Origin: Thalassovita sp. | GTDB lineage: Bacteria > Pseudomonadota > Alphaproteobacteria > Rhodobacterales > Rhodobacteraceae | Assembly (NCBI RefSeq): GCF_963691685.1 | Contig: NZ_OY829290.1 | Location: forward strand, 3,224,001-3,288,000 | Reading direction: 5' to 3' | DNA length: 64,000 nucleotides | Shown: in pieces, positions 43,522-51,923 of the stretch | Layout of the letters: each line of letters opens with the position of its first letter | Position numbering within the stretch: position 1 is the first letter of the stretch | Translations under genes and position numbers: made by a program | The notes under the pieces: model-generated | The model's input: the letters and a program-made list of their open reading frames with translations, nothing else | What the model was told of the DNA's origin: nothing | Database searches by the model: none

Positions 43522-44106
43522 ATGACCCCCCAAGTGCAGCAAATCCAACCCGATGAAAATTTGACGAAAATCGGGACAATTATCCGACAGATTCGGCACC
43601 ATCAGCAAATCTCTCTCAGCCAATTGGCGAAATCTTCGGGCGTGTCGAAATCCAACCTGTCCAAGGTCGAAAATGCGCTCATATCACCAACCTATGAAAC
43701 CATCGGGCGGATCGCCCGGGGCCTTGGTGTTCCGGCCGCCGCCCTGCTGACGCCGCCCACCGCGGCAGATCCCATCATCTGCATTGCCAAGGCCGACGCC
43801 CCCAGCCCCACGCCCAAGGCGGACCTGCATCACGCGCCGCTGTTCCCCGAAGGGACATCGGACCGTTTGCAATGCCAGATCTTAACACTTCAAAGTGCAA
43901 GCAGCGCGCCCGCGCCAAACGCCAGCCTGCCCAGTGCGGAGATGATGTGCCATGTGCTGGAAGGCCGCTTAACCCTGCGGGTTGAGAACGCTGATGCCCA
44001 TGTGCTTGAGGCCGGCGATTCAGCCTTCCTGACCTCGCTGGCGCCCACCCAGCTGGAGAATGCCGAAGGCGCCCCAGCGCGCATTCTCTGGGTCGAAGCC
44101 CGCTAA
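43522..44106 (+). CDS. XRE-family helix-turn-helix regulator with cupin domain
   Basis: A 194-residue protein: XRE helix-turn-helix at residues about 15-70 (IRQIRHHQQISLSQLAKSSGVSKSNLSKVENALISPTYETI) and a C-terminal single cupin (MMCHVLEGRLTLRVE...LEAGDSAFLTSLAPTQLEN). This layout is typical of regulators of amino acid and amine catabolism. The divergent M20 hydrolase is the closest candidate target. A good terminator follows. Confidence 0.9.
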   Translation: MTPQVQQIQPDENLTKIGTIIRQIRHHQQISLSQLAKSSGVSKSNLSKVENALISPTYETIGRIARGLGVPAAALLTPPTAADPIICIAKADAPSPTPKADLHHAPLFPEGTSDRLQCQILTLQSASSAPAPNASLPSAEMMCHVLEGRLTLRVENADAHVLEAGDSAFLTSLAPTQLENAEGAPARILWVEAR

Positions 44107-44169
44107 AGCGCCAGGATAACGCCTTATATTCAAATAGGAATATCGGGCATCCCAATGGGCAGCTTTGCG

Positions 44170-44200
44170 CCCCCGCTGGTCTTTTTGGCGGGGGTTTGTT
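44170..44200 (+). terminator. Rho-independent terminator of the XRE-cupin gene
   Basis: Arms CCCCCGC and GCGGGGG around an 11-base loop, followed by TTTGTT, lie 64 bases after the stop. Confidence 0.7.
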
Positions 44201-44244
44201 AGGTCTGAGGCATTCAAACTCAGAGTGCAGGCAGCCATTTTCGC

Positions 44245-44907
44245 ATGACCGAGACCACAGACAGCGCCATCGCCCCGCGCAAAAAAGCCAAGCAACGGCG
44301 CTCGCGCGAGCGGGTCGAACATATCCTTGATACAGTTCTGACGATGCTGTCTGAAGGCCCGGCGGACAAGCTGACCACCAATGGCATTGCGCAGCGTGCA
44401 AATGTCAGCATCGGCAGCCTTTACCAGTTCTTTCCCAACAAGGAAGCGATCTTCTATGAGCTGTTTCAACGCTGGTTGGAGCAGACGCTGGCCTCCCTGG
44501 ATCACGCCTATAACTCACTAGGTCCGGGCAGTGACAAAAATGACTGCGTCGAAGCCATTCTGGAGGCGCTTGGCGGCCCAACTTCGATCAACTCTACCGG
44601 CCACTGGCAGCTGCGCCGGGCCATGGGCAGCTCACGCAAGCTGGCGGAGTTGGAAGAACATCATCTGGGTCAGATTTTCCAGCGGATCATGGCGTTTCAA
44701 AGCAAGTTTGGCACCCTGCCCCCGCCTGAAAAACAACGGGATCTGGCGCTGCTGCAAAATCAGATCTGTATCGCCTGCCTGCAGGTTCTGGCGCTGACCA
44801 AGACCTCACCGAACCGGGAAAGCGTGTTGAACTGGTGCCGCCACACATTGCTGCTGGTGTTTGACCACCAGATGCTGGACCGGCCGCTGGTGGAAGAGGG
44901 GTCCTGA
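44245..44907 (+). CDS. TetR-family transcriptional regulator
   Basis: A 220-residue protein with a Lys/Arg-rich N-terminus (PRKKAKQRRSRER), helix-turn-helix LTTNGIAQRANVSIGSLYQFFPNKEAIF and a helical ligand domain. Its position just before the siderophore MFS gene on the same strand suggests a local role, but 149 AT-rich bases with an own palindrome separate the two. Confidence 0.9.
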   Translation: MTETTDSAIAPRKKAKQRRSRERVEHILDTVLTMLSEGPADKLTTNGIAQRANVSIGSLYQFFPNKEAIFYELFQRWLEQTLASLDHAYNSLGPGSDKNDCVEAILEALGGPTSINSTGHWQLRRAMGSSRKLAELEEHHLGQIFQRIMAFQSKFGTLPPPEKQRDLALLQNQICIACLQVLALTKTSPNRESVLNWCRHTLLLVFDHQMLDRPLVEEGS

Positions 44908-45056
44908 GGCTTCCCAAGGGTCAACAAAATATACGTAAGTAGTTGAATTAAAAAAGATAGTAAAGTTTTGTGAGTATAAGCTCATTTTTTACTAGAATCC
45001 TGACTAAATTAGTTTAGTAACCTCTTGACCCAACTCTTGGCGTCGAGGGGACTGCA
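44908..45056 (+). promoter_or_regulatory. AT-rich promoter region with 16-base inverted repeat before the siderophore genes
   Basis: The 149 bases are clearly AT-rich. ACTAAA-TTAG-TTTAGT at 45003-45018 is a perfect inverted repeat 38 bases before the MFS start, a likely operator for an iron regulator. A second weaker repeat, TGAG-TATAAG-CTCA, lies at about 44971-44984. Confidence 0.55.
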
Positions 45057-46304
45057 ATGGCATTGGCCGACACCACAGAACAGAACCAGACAGAACAGGG
45101 CACATTGGACCGCCGCATTTGGCTGGCGCTGATGGGGCTTTATGTGGCGCAGGCCATCCCGCTCTACCTGGTTGCTGCCGCCCTGCCGCCGTTTCTGCGA
45201 TCGCAGGGGGTTAATCTGGCCGCCATCGGCAGTTTCGCGATCCTGATGCTGCCCTGGGTGTTCAAAGCACTCTGGGCGCCTTGGATTGACCGGCTGTCTG
45301 CCCTGCCGCGCGTTGGGCGCAAAGGCGTGGTGCTTGGCACGCAGCTGGCAGTGTTTGGCAGCATCGTTGCGCTGTCTTTCCTGGATCCGCTTGCCGACCT
45401 CAGCCTGTTTTTCCCGCTGCTGATGGTCATGTCCTTTGCCGCCGCGACGCAGGATATTGCCACGGATGGCTATGCGGTTGAGCACCTGCCACCGCAAAAA
45501 CAATCCGGCGGCAATGCCATTCAAAGCGGCGCGGTGGCGCTGGGGGTCCTGCTTGGGGGTTCTGGCACCCTGATCCTGTTTGATCTGACCGGCTGGCAGT
45601 TTGCGCTTCTCAGCGCGGGCGGGCTGTCGATGCTGTCTGTTGTCGCCTTCCTTATGGTGCCGGAAACGCTGGGCCGCCGCCACCAGCGCCAGACCCAAGA
45701 CCGCCCCCACCTGCGCCGGTTCTTTGCCCGCGAAGGCGCCATGATGATCTTTGCCTTTGCGCTGATCTTCCGCTTGCCGGAAGGGTTGATTCAGGCGTTG
45801 GAGCAATCGTTCCTTGTCGACATGGGCTTCAGCCTGTCCCAGATCGGGTTGATCTCCGGCGGATCGGCCGCCTGTGTGGGCCTCTTTGGGGCGGTTTTTG
45901 GCATGATGGTCATCAACCGCTCCGGATTGGCGGCTTTCTTCGTCACCATCGTGGTGCTGCGCACGGTGATCTTTGGCCTTTACGGCTATGCGGCCGCCTA
46001 TGGTCTGCCACTGGAGATGCTGGTGGCGCTGTCCTTCCTGAAAACTTTCAGCCGCTACATGGAAATGGTCGGCCTTTACACCGCCTTCATGCGGGTGGCC
46101 TCGCTGGTGCAGGCCGGCACCGATTTCACCATCCTCTCCAGCGCCAACCTCTTTGTCTACATGGTCGGATCCATGCTGGCCGGGGTTCTGGCGCAGAGCT
46201 GGGGCTTTGCCCCGGTCTTCACTCTTGCCGCCATTCTGTCGGCATTCACCGGTTTCGTATCGCTACGGCTCTTCCGCAGAAGCCTCGCCAACGAAGAACA
46301 GTAA
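45057..46304 (+). CDS. MFS transporter, RhtX/FptX-like siderophore permease
   Basis: A 415-residue protein with about 12 membrane helices. The wording LYVAQAIPLYLVAAALPPFLRSQGV, WVFKALWAPWIDRL and ATQDIATDGYAVEHL resembles the AmpG/RhtX/FptX family, which imports siderophores or muropeptides across the inner membrane without ATP. It precedes a TonB-dependent receptor by 23 bases, so it probably carries the same ferric siderophore or its fragment into the cytoplasm. Confidence 0.85.
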   Translation: MALADTTEQNQTEQGTLDRRIWLALMGLYVAQAIPLYLVAAALPPFLRSQGVNLAAIGSFAILMLPWVFKALWAPWIDRLSALPRVGRKGVVLGTQLAVFGSIVALSFLDPLADLSLFFPLLMVMSFAAATQDIATDGYAVEHLPPQKQSGGNAIQSGAVALGVLLGGSGTLILFDLTGWQFALLSAGGLSMLSVVAFLMVPETLGRRHQRQTQDRPHLRRFFAREGAMMIFAFALIFRLPEGLIQALEQSFLVDMGFSLSQIGLISGGSAACVGLFGAVFGMMVINRSGLAAFFVTIVVLRTVIFGLYGYAAAYGLPLEMLVALSFLKTFSRYMEMVGLYTAFMRVASLVQAGTDFTILSSANLFVYMVGSMLAGVLAQSWGFAPVFTLAAILSAFTGFVSLRLFRRSLANEEQ

Positions 46305-46327
46305 CGCCCAAGTAATCGGGGACACAA

Positions 46328-48535
46328 ATGACACGCAAACCACTTCTATGGCTTGGCACCAGCGTGCCGGCCCTGTTGGCCGCTGCGGCAGCCACAGCCC
46401 AGACTGCAGACCGCTCAGACGCTGAAATCGTTCAGCTGGAGACGATCTATATCTCCTCCTATCGCAGCAACTCCGAGGCCAGCGCCATCCCCGGCGCGGT
46501 GCAGGTGATCGACCGCGCCATGCTAGAACGTGCCGCCACCACCGGCCAATCTCTGGAACGGGTGCTGTCTGATTTCATTCCCGGCCTGTCGCCCTCCAAC
46601 GGGACCGTTGCCGGGGCCAGCCAGAACATGCGCGGCCGCAAGGTTCAGGTCCTGATCGACGGTGTGGCCCAGACCAGCGAATTGCGCGGCTTCTCGCGTG
46701 AGCTGGGGCTGGTGGACCTCAACGCGATTGAACGGATTGAGGTCATCCGCGGCTCCAACGCGCAGCTTGGCAACGGTGCCACCGGCGGCCTGATCAACAT
46801 CATCACCCGCGATGCGGGCGAGGGCAGCGAAACCACGCTGACCACCCGCCTGTCGGCCCAGACCGAAGACGTGAAAGACAGCCTGGGCTATGAGCTGGCC
46901 CTGTCGCACGGCACCCGGGTGAACGATCTGGGGCTGCGGTTTGAACTGTCCACCAAAGGCATCGGCAACCGCTATGACGGCAATGGCAACCAGCTGTCCA
47001 GCGACCCGCTGGTTGGTCAGGGCGGCGGCGATAACAACGAAAGCTACCGTCTGGGTTTTGGCGCCGATTATGCCTGGGACAACAACACCCTGGATCTGCG
47101 TCTGGATGCCAGCAAGTTTCAGCAGAATATCGATTTCTACACCAACTACCTGACCGATCCGGTCAGCGTGAACACCGCCGCCCCCTACACCGGGCAGCCG
47201 GTGCTGGATGAGACCCAGGCGCTGACCCTGACCTGGACCAATGACGGCCTGTCGATCGGGGATGTTGAGGTGCAGGCCTATGCCACCAACAACCTGCGCC
47301 GCGCGGCTCTGGTTGAGGCGGGTGTTGCCAACTCCCTCTATTATCCAACCTCTGTTGCCACGCCGACCGTGCAGAACCTCGACAGCCAGTCGGTGCTGAA
47401 GACCAAAACCTTTGGCCTCAACTCGACCGTTCGCAGTGACCTGTCAGCCTGGGCCGACGGCGCGCAGCTGACCTGGGGCTTTGATCTGGGCCACGATGAT
47501 GTGGAACAGACCATGCTGGACGGCCGTGACCTGATCGCGCCGATGACCCAGAACAGTTATGCCGCTTACGCCCAGTTGGATCTGCCTGTTGGCGACCGGT
47601 TTGAGCTGTCCGCAGGTGTGCGCTATGAGCGGTTTGATCTGACGGTTGAGGATTTCACCCGCCCCGATGCGGCGCAGCTGATCTCAATCTCACCCGTTGC
47701 GGCGGTACCGCTGCCGGCGGTGGCTGTGACCGGCGGTGATTTCACTTATGATGCCACCGTGTTCAATCTGGGCGGCGTGTGGAACGCCACCGAGGATCTG
47801 CAGATCTTTGCGGGCTATTCGCAGGGCTTCTCACTGCCGGACGTCGGCAGTTTCACCCGCCGCGCCATGGGCGCAAATCCCTTTGCCCCGGGTGGCACGG
47901 TTTCCTTCGCATCGATCGCGCCGAAAGCGCAGATCGTGAACACGCTGGAACTGGGCACCCGCTACAGCGGTGCCGCGGTGGATCTGTCGGCCTCGGCCTT
48001 CCTGTCGACCTCGGATGACGGCACGATCTTTGACTCGGCCACCAACACGCTGACCCAACAGAAAGAAGAGATCTGGGGCGCGGAAGTCACCGTTGAATAT
48101 GCTGCCAGCGCTGACCTGAACATCGGCCTGATCGCCGCCTATACCGAAGGTAAATTCGACAGCGATGACAATGGATCGATCGATGCCTGGCTGCCGAACA
48201 ACCGGATCTCCAGCCCGTTCACCGCAACGCTTTATGGTGACTATATGCTGGCCAATGGCATCAATCTGGCGGGTGAGATTGTCTACACCGGCGCGCGGGA
48301 ACATGCGGGCCTCAGCACCGTCGAAGACACCACCCGGGTGAACCTGCGGGCCTCGATGCCGCTGGGCGCGGGGGAACTGGGACTGGGCGTCGACAACCTG
48401 TTTGACACCTACCAGCTGAACCCAACCGGCAGCGCCGTGCGCACCTACCCGGCGGGCACCCCGCTGGCTGGTCAGAACATCCCCGTCGCCGACGAAGGCC
48501 GCCGGATCTGGGTAGCCTACAGCCGCAGCTTCTGA
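46328..48535 (+). CDS. TonB-dependent outer-membrane receptor (siderophore type)
   Basis: A 735-residue receptor with a signal peptide (cleavage near AAAATAQT), a TonB box (LETIYISS), plug domain (IPGAVQVIDRAML...IERIEVIRGSNAQLGNGATGGLINIITR) and a 22-strand beta-barrel ending in aromatic VAYSRSF. It is co-transcribed with the MFS gene. The TonB/ExbBD genes convergent to it should supply energy. The ligand is unknown; the exported esterase nearby points to a cyclic ester siderophore. Confidence 0.92.
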   Translation: MTRKPLLWLGTSVPALLAAAAATAQTADRSDAEIVQLETIYISSYRSNSEASAIPGAVQVIDRAMLERAATTGQSLERVLSDFIPGLSPSNGTVAGASQNMRGRKVQVLIDGVAQTSELRGFSRELGLVDLNAIERIEVIRGSNAQLGNGATGGLINIITRDAGEGSETTLTTRLSAQTEDVKDSLGYELALSHGTRVNDLGLRFELSTKGIGNRYDGNGNQLSSDPLVGQGGGDNNESYRLGFGADYAWDNNTLDLRLDASKFQQNIDFYTNYLTDPVSVNTAAPYTGQPVLDETQALTLTWTNDGLSIGDVEVQAYATNNLRRAALVEAGVANSLYYPTSVATPTVQNLDSQSVLKTKTFGLNSTVRSDLSAWADGAQLTWGFDLGHDDVEQTMLDGRDLIAPMTQNSYAAYAQLDLPVGDRFELSAGVRYERFDLTVEDFTRPDAAQLISISPVAAVPLPAVAVTGGDFTYDATVFNLGGVWNATEDLQIFAGYSQGFSLPDVGSFTRRAMGANPFAPGGTVSFASIAPKAQIVNTLELGTRYSGAAVDLSASAFLSTSDDGTIFDSATNTLTQQKEEIWGAEVTVEYAASADLNIGLIAAYTEGKFDSDDNGSIDAWLPNNRISSPFTATLYGDYMLANGINLAGEIVYTGAREHAGLSTVEDTTRVNLRASMPLGAGELGLGVDNLFDTYQLNPTGSAVRTYPAGTPLAGQNIPVADEGRRIWVAYSRSF

Positions 48536-48602
48536 TCGCCCCGGCCACCGCAGCGCGCGGTGGCCACACCAGGGCGCGGGACCGCCTGACATATCTACAA
48601 AT

Positions 48603-48643
48603 GAAACGGGCCAGTGGTGTTCCCCACAGGCCCGTTTCTATTT
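48603..48643. terminator. Bidirectional terminator between receptor and tonB
   Basis: Ten-base arms GAAACGGGCC and GGCCCGTTTC with extra GTGG/CCAC pairing inside, followed by TATTT, lie between convergent genes. Confidence 0.8.
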
Positions 48644-48656
48644 GGTGATCGCTGCC

Positions 48657-49712
48657 TCACTTCATCCGGATCGGGATGGAGAAGCGATAGCTTGATTTGT
48701 TCAGCTGTTTAGGCGCCTTCGGGAATTTGCCAGCCCGTTTCACCGCCGACAGCGCCGCCTGATCCAGTTTGGCGTTGCCCGAGGATTTCGCGACCGAAAC
48801 TGACAGCAGTTGCCCTGCGGGTGAGACACGCAGGTTCAGATGCGTGGTGCCGCCCCCTTTGACGCCGCGTGGCGATTTCTTGCGTCGCTCAATCCGGGTG
48901 CGGATTTTCGATCCCCAGACGGTCAGCAGTTTGGCCTCTTTGCCTTTGGACAGCGCCTTAACCTTGGAGGTGCCGCTGCTGCCCGCCTGCTGCGTCCCGC
49001 CGGTACCGGCCGCTTTCTGCGTGACCGAGCCCTGACTGGCGGCCTTGTTGCGATCCGAAGGCTTTGCTTTGGGCTTGGGCTTCGGTTCTGGCTTCACCTT
49101 GGGTTTCGGCGCAGGTTCCGGCTTTGGCTCAGGTTTGGGCTCAGGTTCGGGTTCCGGCTCCGGCTCGGGTTCTGGCGGCGGCGGGGGCGGTGGTGTTGTC
49201 TCCACCGTCGGCGTTTTGATCTGCTGATCCAGCACCATCTGCTGCGGCTGCGTCTTGGGGCGCAGCGGCTGGTCCTGCATTTCGGGCCGTTTCAACGCCG
49301 CCTCTTGCAGCACCTCAGGGGCCTGCAATTCCTGTGGGCGGGCCACCTCTGGCTTTACCAGATCCAGGGCCTGCGGAATGATCGGGCGTTTGACCTCTGG
49401 CGCCTCAGTTGTCAGCGCGGCGATCTTGATCTTGGCGGCGGGGGCTTCATCGATGTGAAGCTGCGCCATCTCAACCGTTTCGGTGATCAAATCGGGCTGT
49501 TCAACCACATCCGGCGTGTGGGTCTCAGGCGGCCGGGTCCATTCCTCGATCACCTCAGCGATACTGTCCGGGGCGCCCTGCAGGGTCACGATGGCCTCAC
49601 CACCGATCCCACCCGCATCGGCACCATCATCCGACGGCGCATAGGCAAAAAATGCCAGGTGGACCAACGCGGCCACCCCGGCAAAGCCTACAAATTCAAC
49701 ACTCCGTCTCAT
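48657..49712 (-). CDS. tonB: TonB energy-transducing protein
   Basis: A 351-residue protein with an N-terminal membrane anchor (VGFAGVAALVHLAFFAY), a long Pro/Glu/Lys-rich periplasmic spacer (about residues 175-220, Pro-Glu then Pro-Lys repeats) and a C-terminal TonB domain (HLNLRVSPAGQLLSVSVAKSSGNAKLDQAALSAVKRAGKFPKAP). It links the ExbB-ExbD motor to the outer-membrane receptors. ATG at 49712 overlaps the ExbD stop (ATGA). It is last in the exbB-exbD-exbD-tonB operon. Confidence 0.93.
   Translation of the reverse strand: MRRSVEFVGFAGVAALVHLAFFAYAPSDDGADAGGIGGEAIVTLQGAPDSIAEVIEEWTRPPETHTPDVVEQPDLITETVEMAQLHIDEAPAAKIKIAALTTEAPEVKRPIIPQALDLVKPEVARPQELQAPEVLQEAALKRPEMQDQPLRPKTQPQQMVLDQQIKTPTVETTPPPPPPPEPEPEPEPEPEPKPEPKPEPAPKPKVKPEPKPKPKAKPSDRNKAASQGSVTQKAAGTGGTQQAGSSGTSKVKALSKGKEAKLLTVWGSKIRTRIERRKKSPRGVKGGGTTHLNLRVSPAGQLLSVSVAKSSGNAKLDQAALSAVKRAGKFPKAPKQLNKSSYRFSIPIRMK
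49045..49200 (-). repeat. Low-complexity Pro-Glu/Pro-Lys repeat in tonB
   Basis: Short tandem copies of a six-base unit coding Pro-Glu, then Pro-Lys/Pro-Glu mixtures, form the rigid spacer of TonB. Repeat-length changes are expected between strains. Confidence 0.8.
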
Positions 49713-50095
49713 TTCAGTTCCACCACCAGTTCAATGGCGCTGAAGCCGGCACGCCGCAGCTCTGCCATCACCTCAGCCAGACGCGCGCCCTGGGCCTTGG
49801 CATCAGCGCGCAGCACAACCTCTTTGATCTCACCCAGCTCAGCCTTCAGCGCGGCAAAGGCAGCCTCACCTCTCTGATCCTGATACTGCGCCAAACCTTC
49901 GGCGCTGAGGTACAGCGTCACCTCGCCTTTGGGGTCGCCGGCCTTGCCCGCCTGCGGCGAGGCAACTTCGAAAGGCTCCGGCGGGGCGATCTGCGCGGTC
50001 ATAAGGAAGAAGATCAACAGCAGGAAAACCACGTTGATCATCGGCACAATCGATTCCGCTTTTGGCGGCCGTGCGGGGGGCTGGAAGTCCATCAT
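49709..50095 (-). CDS. exbD: ExbD/TolR-type biopolymer transport protein (second copy)
   Basis: A 128-residue protein with one N-terminal membrane helix (IVPMINVVFLLLIFFLMTAQIA) and a periplasmic ExbD domain (EVVLRADAKAQGARLAEVMAELRRAGFSAIELVVEL). The MINVVFLLLIFF segment replaces the usual MIDVVFLLLIFF: the proton-pathway Asp is Asn here, which is worth noting. GGAG lies 7 bases before the ATG at 50095. It overlaps tonB and lies beside another ExbD. Confidence 0.88.
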   Translation of the reverse strand: MMDFQPPARPPKAESIVPMINVVFLLLIFFLMTAQIAPPEPFEVASPQAGKAGDPKGEVTLYLSAEGLAQYQDQRGEAAFAALKAELGEIKEVVLRADAKAQGARLAEVMAELRRAGFSAIELVVELK

Positions 50096-50099
50096 CGTG

Positions 50100-50477
50100 T
50101 CACTCCACCAAAACCAGGGCTTTGAAACCCGCCGCCTGCAATGCCTCGGACACCGTGATGATCCGCTGCACGTTGGCCTCATCAAGACTGCGCAGCACAA
50201 TGGTGTCCTGCGGCGTCTCAACCAGCGTTTTCAACTCCGCCACCAGACGGTCCAGCGGCAAGCTGATCCCGTTCAAGCGCAGTTCCTCTGGCAGGATATC
50301 CACCAGCTTGGGCGCGCCCGAGGCTTCACCACCGCCCGAGGCGATCGGCATTTCCACCACCTGATCCATGCCAAAGCGCGAGGCCAGCATGAAAAACACC
50401 AGCAGCAGAAACACCACGTCGATCATCGGTGTCAGCGAGGGCCTGCGACGGGGCCGGGATGTCAGTCCCAGATCCAT
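50100..50477 (-). CDS. exbD: ExbD-type biopolymer transport protein (first copy)
   Basis: A 125-residue protein with the intact helix LTPMIDVVFLLLVFFMLASRFG, keeping the Asp that carries protons in ExbD/TolR, and a periplasmic domain ending AGFKALVLVE. It starts 3 bases after the ExbB stop. The neighbouring ExbD copy has Asn at this position, so this one is probably the motor subunit and the other structural, or both form a mixed dimer. Confidence 0.9.
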   Translation of the reverse strand: MDLGLTSRPRRRPSLTPMIDVVFLLLVFFMLASRFGMDQVVEMPIASGGGEASGAPKLVDILPEELRLNGISLPLDRLVAELKTLVETPQDTIVLRSLDEANVQRIITVSEALQAAGFKALVLVE

Positions 50478-50480
50478 CGA

Positions 50481-51650
50481 TCACTCCGCCGCCAGCGGTT
50501 GAACGTCTTCTTCATCCGCCTCATAGCGCGGCTGAACCAAGAAGATCCGCGATGCCGCATCTTCCACATCGCGGCGCAGCCCGTCGACCACAGCTTCGAA
50601 CCATGTCAGCGCAGCCGAGGCCGGGATGGCCACAGCCATACCTGCAGCGGTGGTCAGCAGCGCTTCCCAGATACCGCCCGCCAGCAGCGAGGGATCGGCC
50701 CGGCTGCCGCTTTCCTGCAGCGCCTGGAAGGCGGCGATCATACCCAGAACCGTGCCCAGCAGACCCAAGAGAGGCGCGATGGAGGCAATCAGCTCCAGCG
50801 CCCGCAAACCAGTGCCAGCCCCGGCCAGCTGCAGTTTTGCAACCCGGGTGGTTTCTTCACGGGCGGCTGCCTCAGGCAGGTCCATGCGGGCGCGGATCGC
50901 TGCGGCCACTACGCGCGAACGCAGGCCACGACGTTTTGCCACAATCGACAATGCCCGCTGTGCATCGCCAGCTTCCCAGGCGGCGACCGCTTTATGGGCG
51001 CTGCCGCGCGACCATGCGCCCAGCAGCAACAGGCGCCAGACTTTCCACAGGATCAGGGCAAGGGTGACCACAGAAAGCGCGGCAATGGCCCAGATCGACG
51101 GGCCACCGTCGCGCAGGAACTTGCTGGCAGCTTCAGTGGCATCCTGCGCCTGATAGCTGCTTTCGTGCAGCGATTCCGGCAAGGTGCTGCGCAGCCCGTC
51201 AAAGACCGCCTGAACCTGTGTCGGGGGGACGGGCTCTGCCTCAGGGGCCTCTGCGGCGTCTGTTACCTCGGCTGTCGCGGTGGCATCAGCGGCCACCTCA
51301 CCCTCGGTCCCGTCGGTTGTCGCCTCAGATGCGGCGCCTTCAGCAACGGTGCCCTCAGCGGTGCCTTCCGCGGCGGTCACGTCGGTTGCGGTTTCGGTGA
51401 CCGCTGTTTCGGTGGCTGCGGCGGCATTTGCGGGCGCTTCATCCGTCGCAACGGCTTCAACCGCCTCAACAGTGGCCTGCACCTGCGGCGCTGCGGTGTT
51501 CAGATCCGCAGCAGGCGGGGTGATTGCGGGGGCTGCGGGCATCGCAGGGGCCGTTGGGGTCGCGCTCTCCTGCGCCAATGCAGCGCCGGAAAACGCCAGA
51601 AACCCTACAACCAGTCCAACAGAGGTCGCGCCAAAATTCTTTGCAGACAT
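50481..51650 (-). CDS. exbB: ExbB/TolQ/MotA-type proton channel protein with long Ala/Glu/Thr-rich extension
   Basis: A 389-residue protein. A signal-like segment (VGLVVGFLAFSGAALAQ) is followed by a low-complexity Ala/Thr/Glu/Val-rich region to about residue 145, then the ExbB core with three helices (WAIAALSVVTLALILW; LELIASIAPLLGLLGTVLGMIAAFQ; GGIWEALLTTAAGMAVAIPASAAL). The core assembles with ExbD to use the proton gradient for TonB. The extension is longer than in Escherichia coli ExbB. It heads the exbB-exbD-exbD-tonB operon. Confidence 0.9.
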   Translation of the reverse strand: MSAKNFGATSVGLVVGFLAFSGAALAQESATPTAPAMPAAPAITPPAADLNTAAPQVQATVEAVEAVATDEAPANAAAATETAVTETATDVTAAEGTAEGTVAEGAASEATTDGTEGEVAADATATAEVTDAAEAPEAEPVPPTQVQAVFDGLRSTLPESLHESSYQAQDATEAASKFLRDGGPSIWAIAALSVVTLALILWKVWRLLLLGAWSRGSAHKAVAAWEAGDAQRALSIVAKRRGLRSRVVAAAIRARMDLPEAAAREETTRVAKLQLAGAGTGLRALELIASIAPLLGLLGTVLGMIAAFQALQESGSRADPSLLAGGIWEALLTTAAGMAVAIPASAALTWFEAVVDGLRRDVEDAASRIFLVQPRYEADEEDVQPLAAE

Positions 51651-51751
51651 AAATGCGTCCGAAGTTACGCAGCACCATGAAATCCGGGGAATGACAACGG
51701 TTTGTCACAGGCCCCCACCCGGTGCGGCGGCTGACATTTTGGCTTACTCAC

Positions 51752-51769
51752 AAAACCACCTTTGGTTTT
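51752..51769 (-). promoter_or_regulatory. Inverted repeat in the exbB leader
   Basis: AAAACCA-CCTT-TGGTTTT, perfect 7-base arms, lies between the candidate promoter at 51788-51816 and the exbB start, a position suited to a repressor operator or a leader hairpin. Confidence 0.45.
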
Positions 51770-51787
51770 AATGCGCGGCTGGGCGAC

Positions 51788-51816
51788 TGCCTATGCAATC
51801 CGAGCCTTTTTGTCAA
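51788..51816 (-). promoter_or_regulatory. Candidate promoter of the exbB operon
   Basis: On the minus strand a consensus TTGACA is followed after exactly 17 bases by TAGGCA. The -35 element is perfect and the -10 weak, which fits a regulated promoter. Confidence 0.5.
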
Positions 51817-51923
51817 GTTTTCACCAGCGACGAGAGGCTTTGACTGCACGACAGCAGGCAGCTTCTTGCCCGCAGCACTGGGTGGCGCGGATTTCGCCGC
51901 GCCAGCCCTATTTCTGTTGGCCT

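Noticed and set aside
49045..49200. Tandem repeat array or CRISPR-like element
   Set aside because: The repeat is the Pro-Glu/Pro-Lys coding spacer of TonB and has no spacer-repeat pattern.
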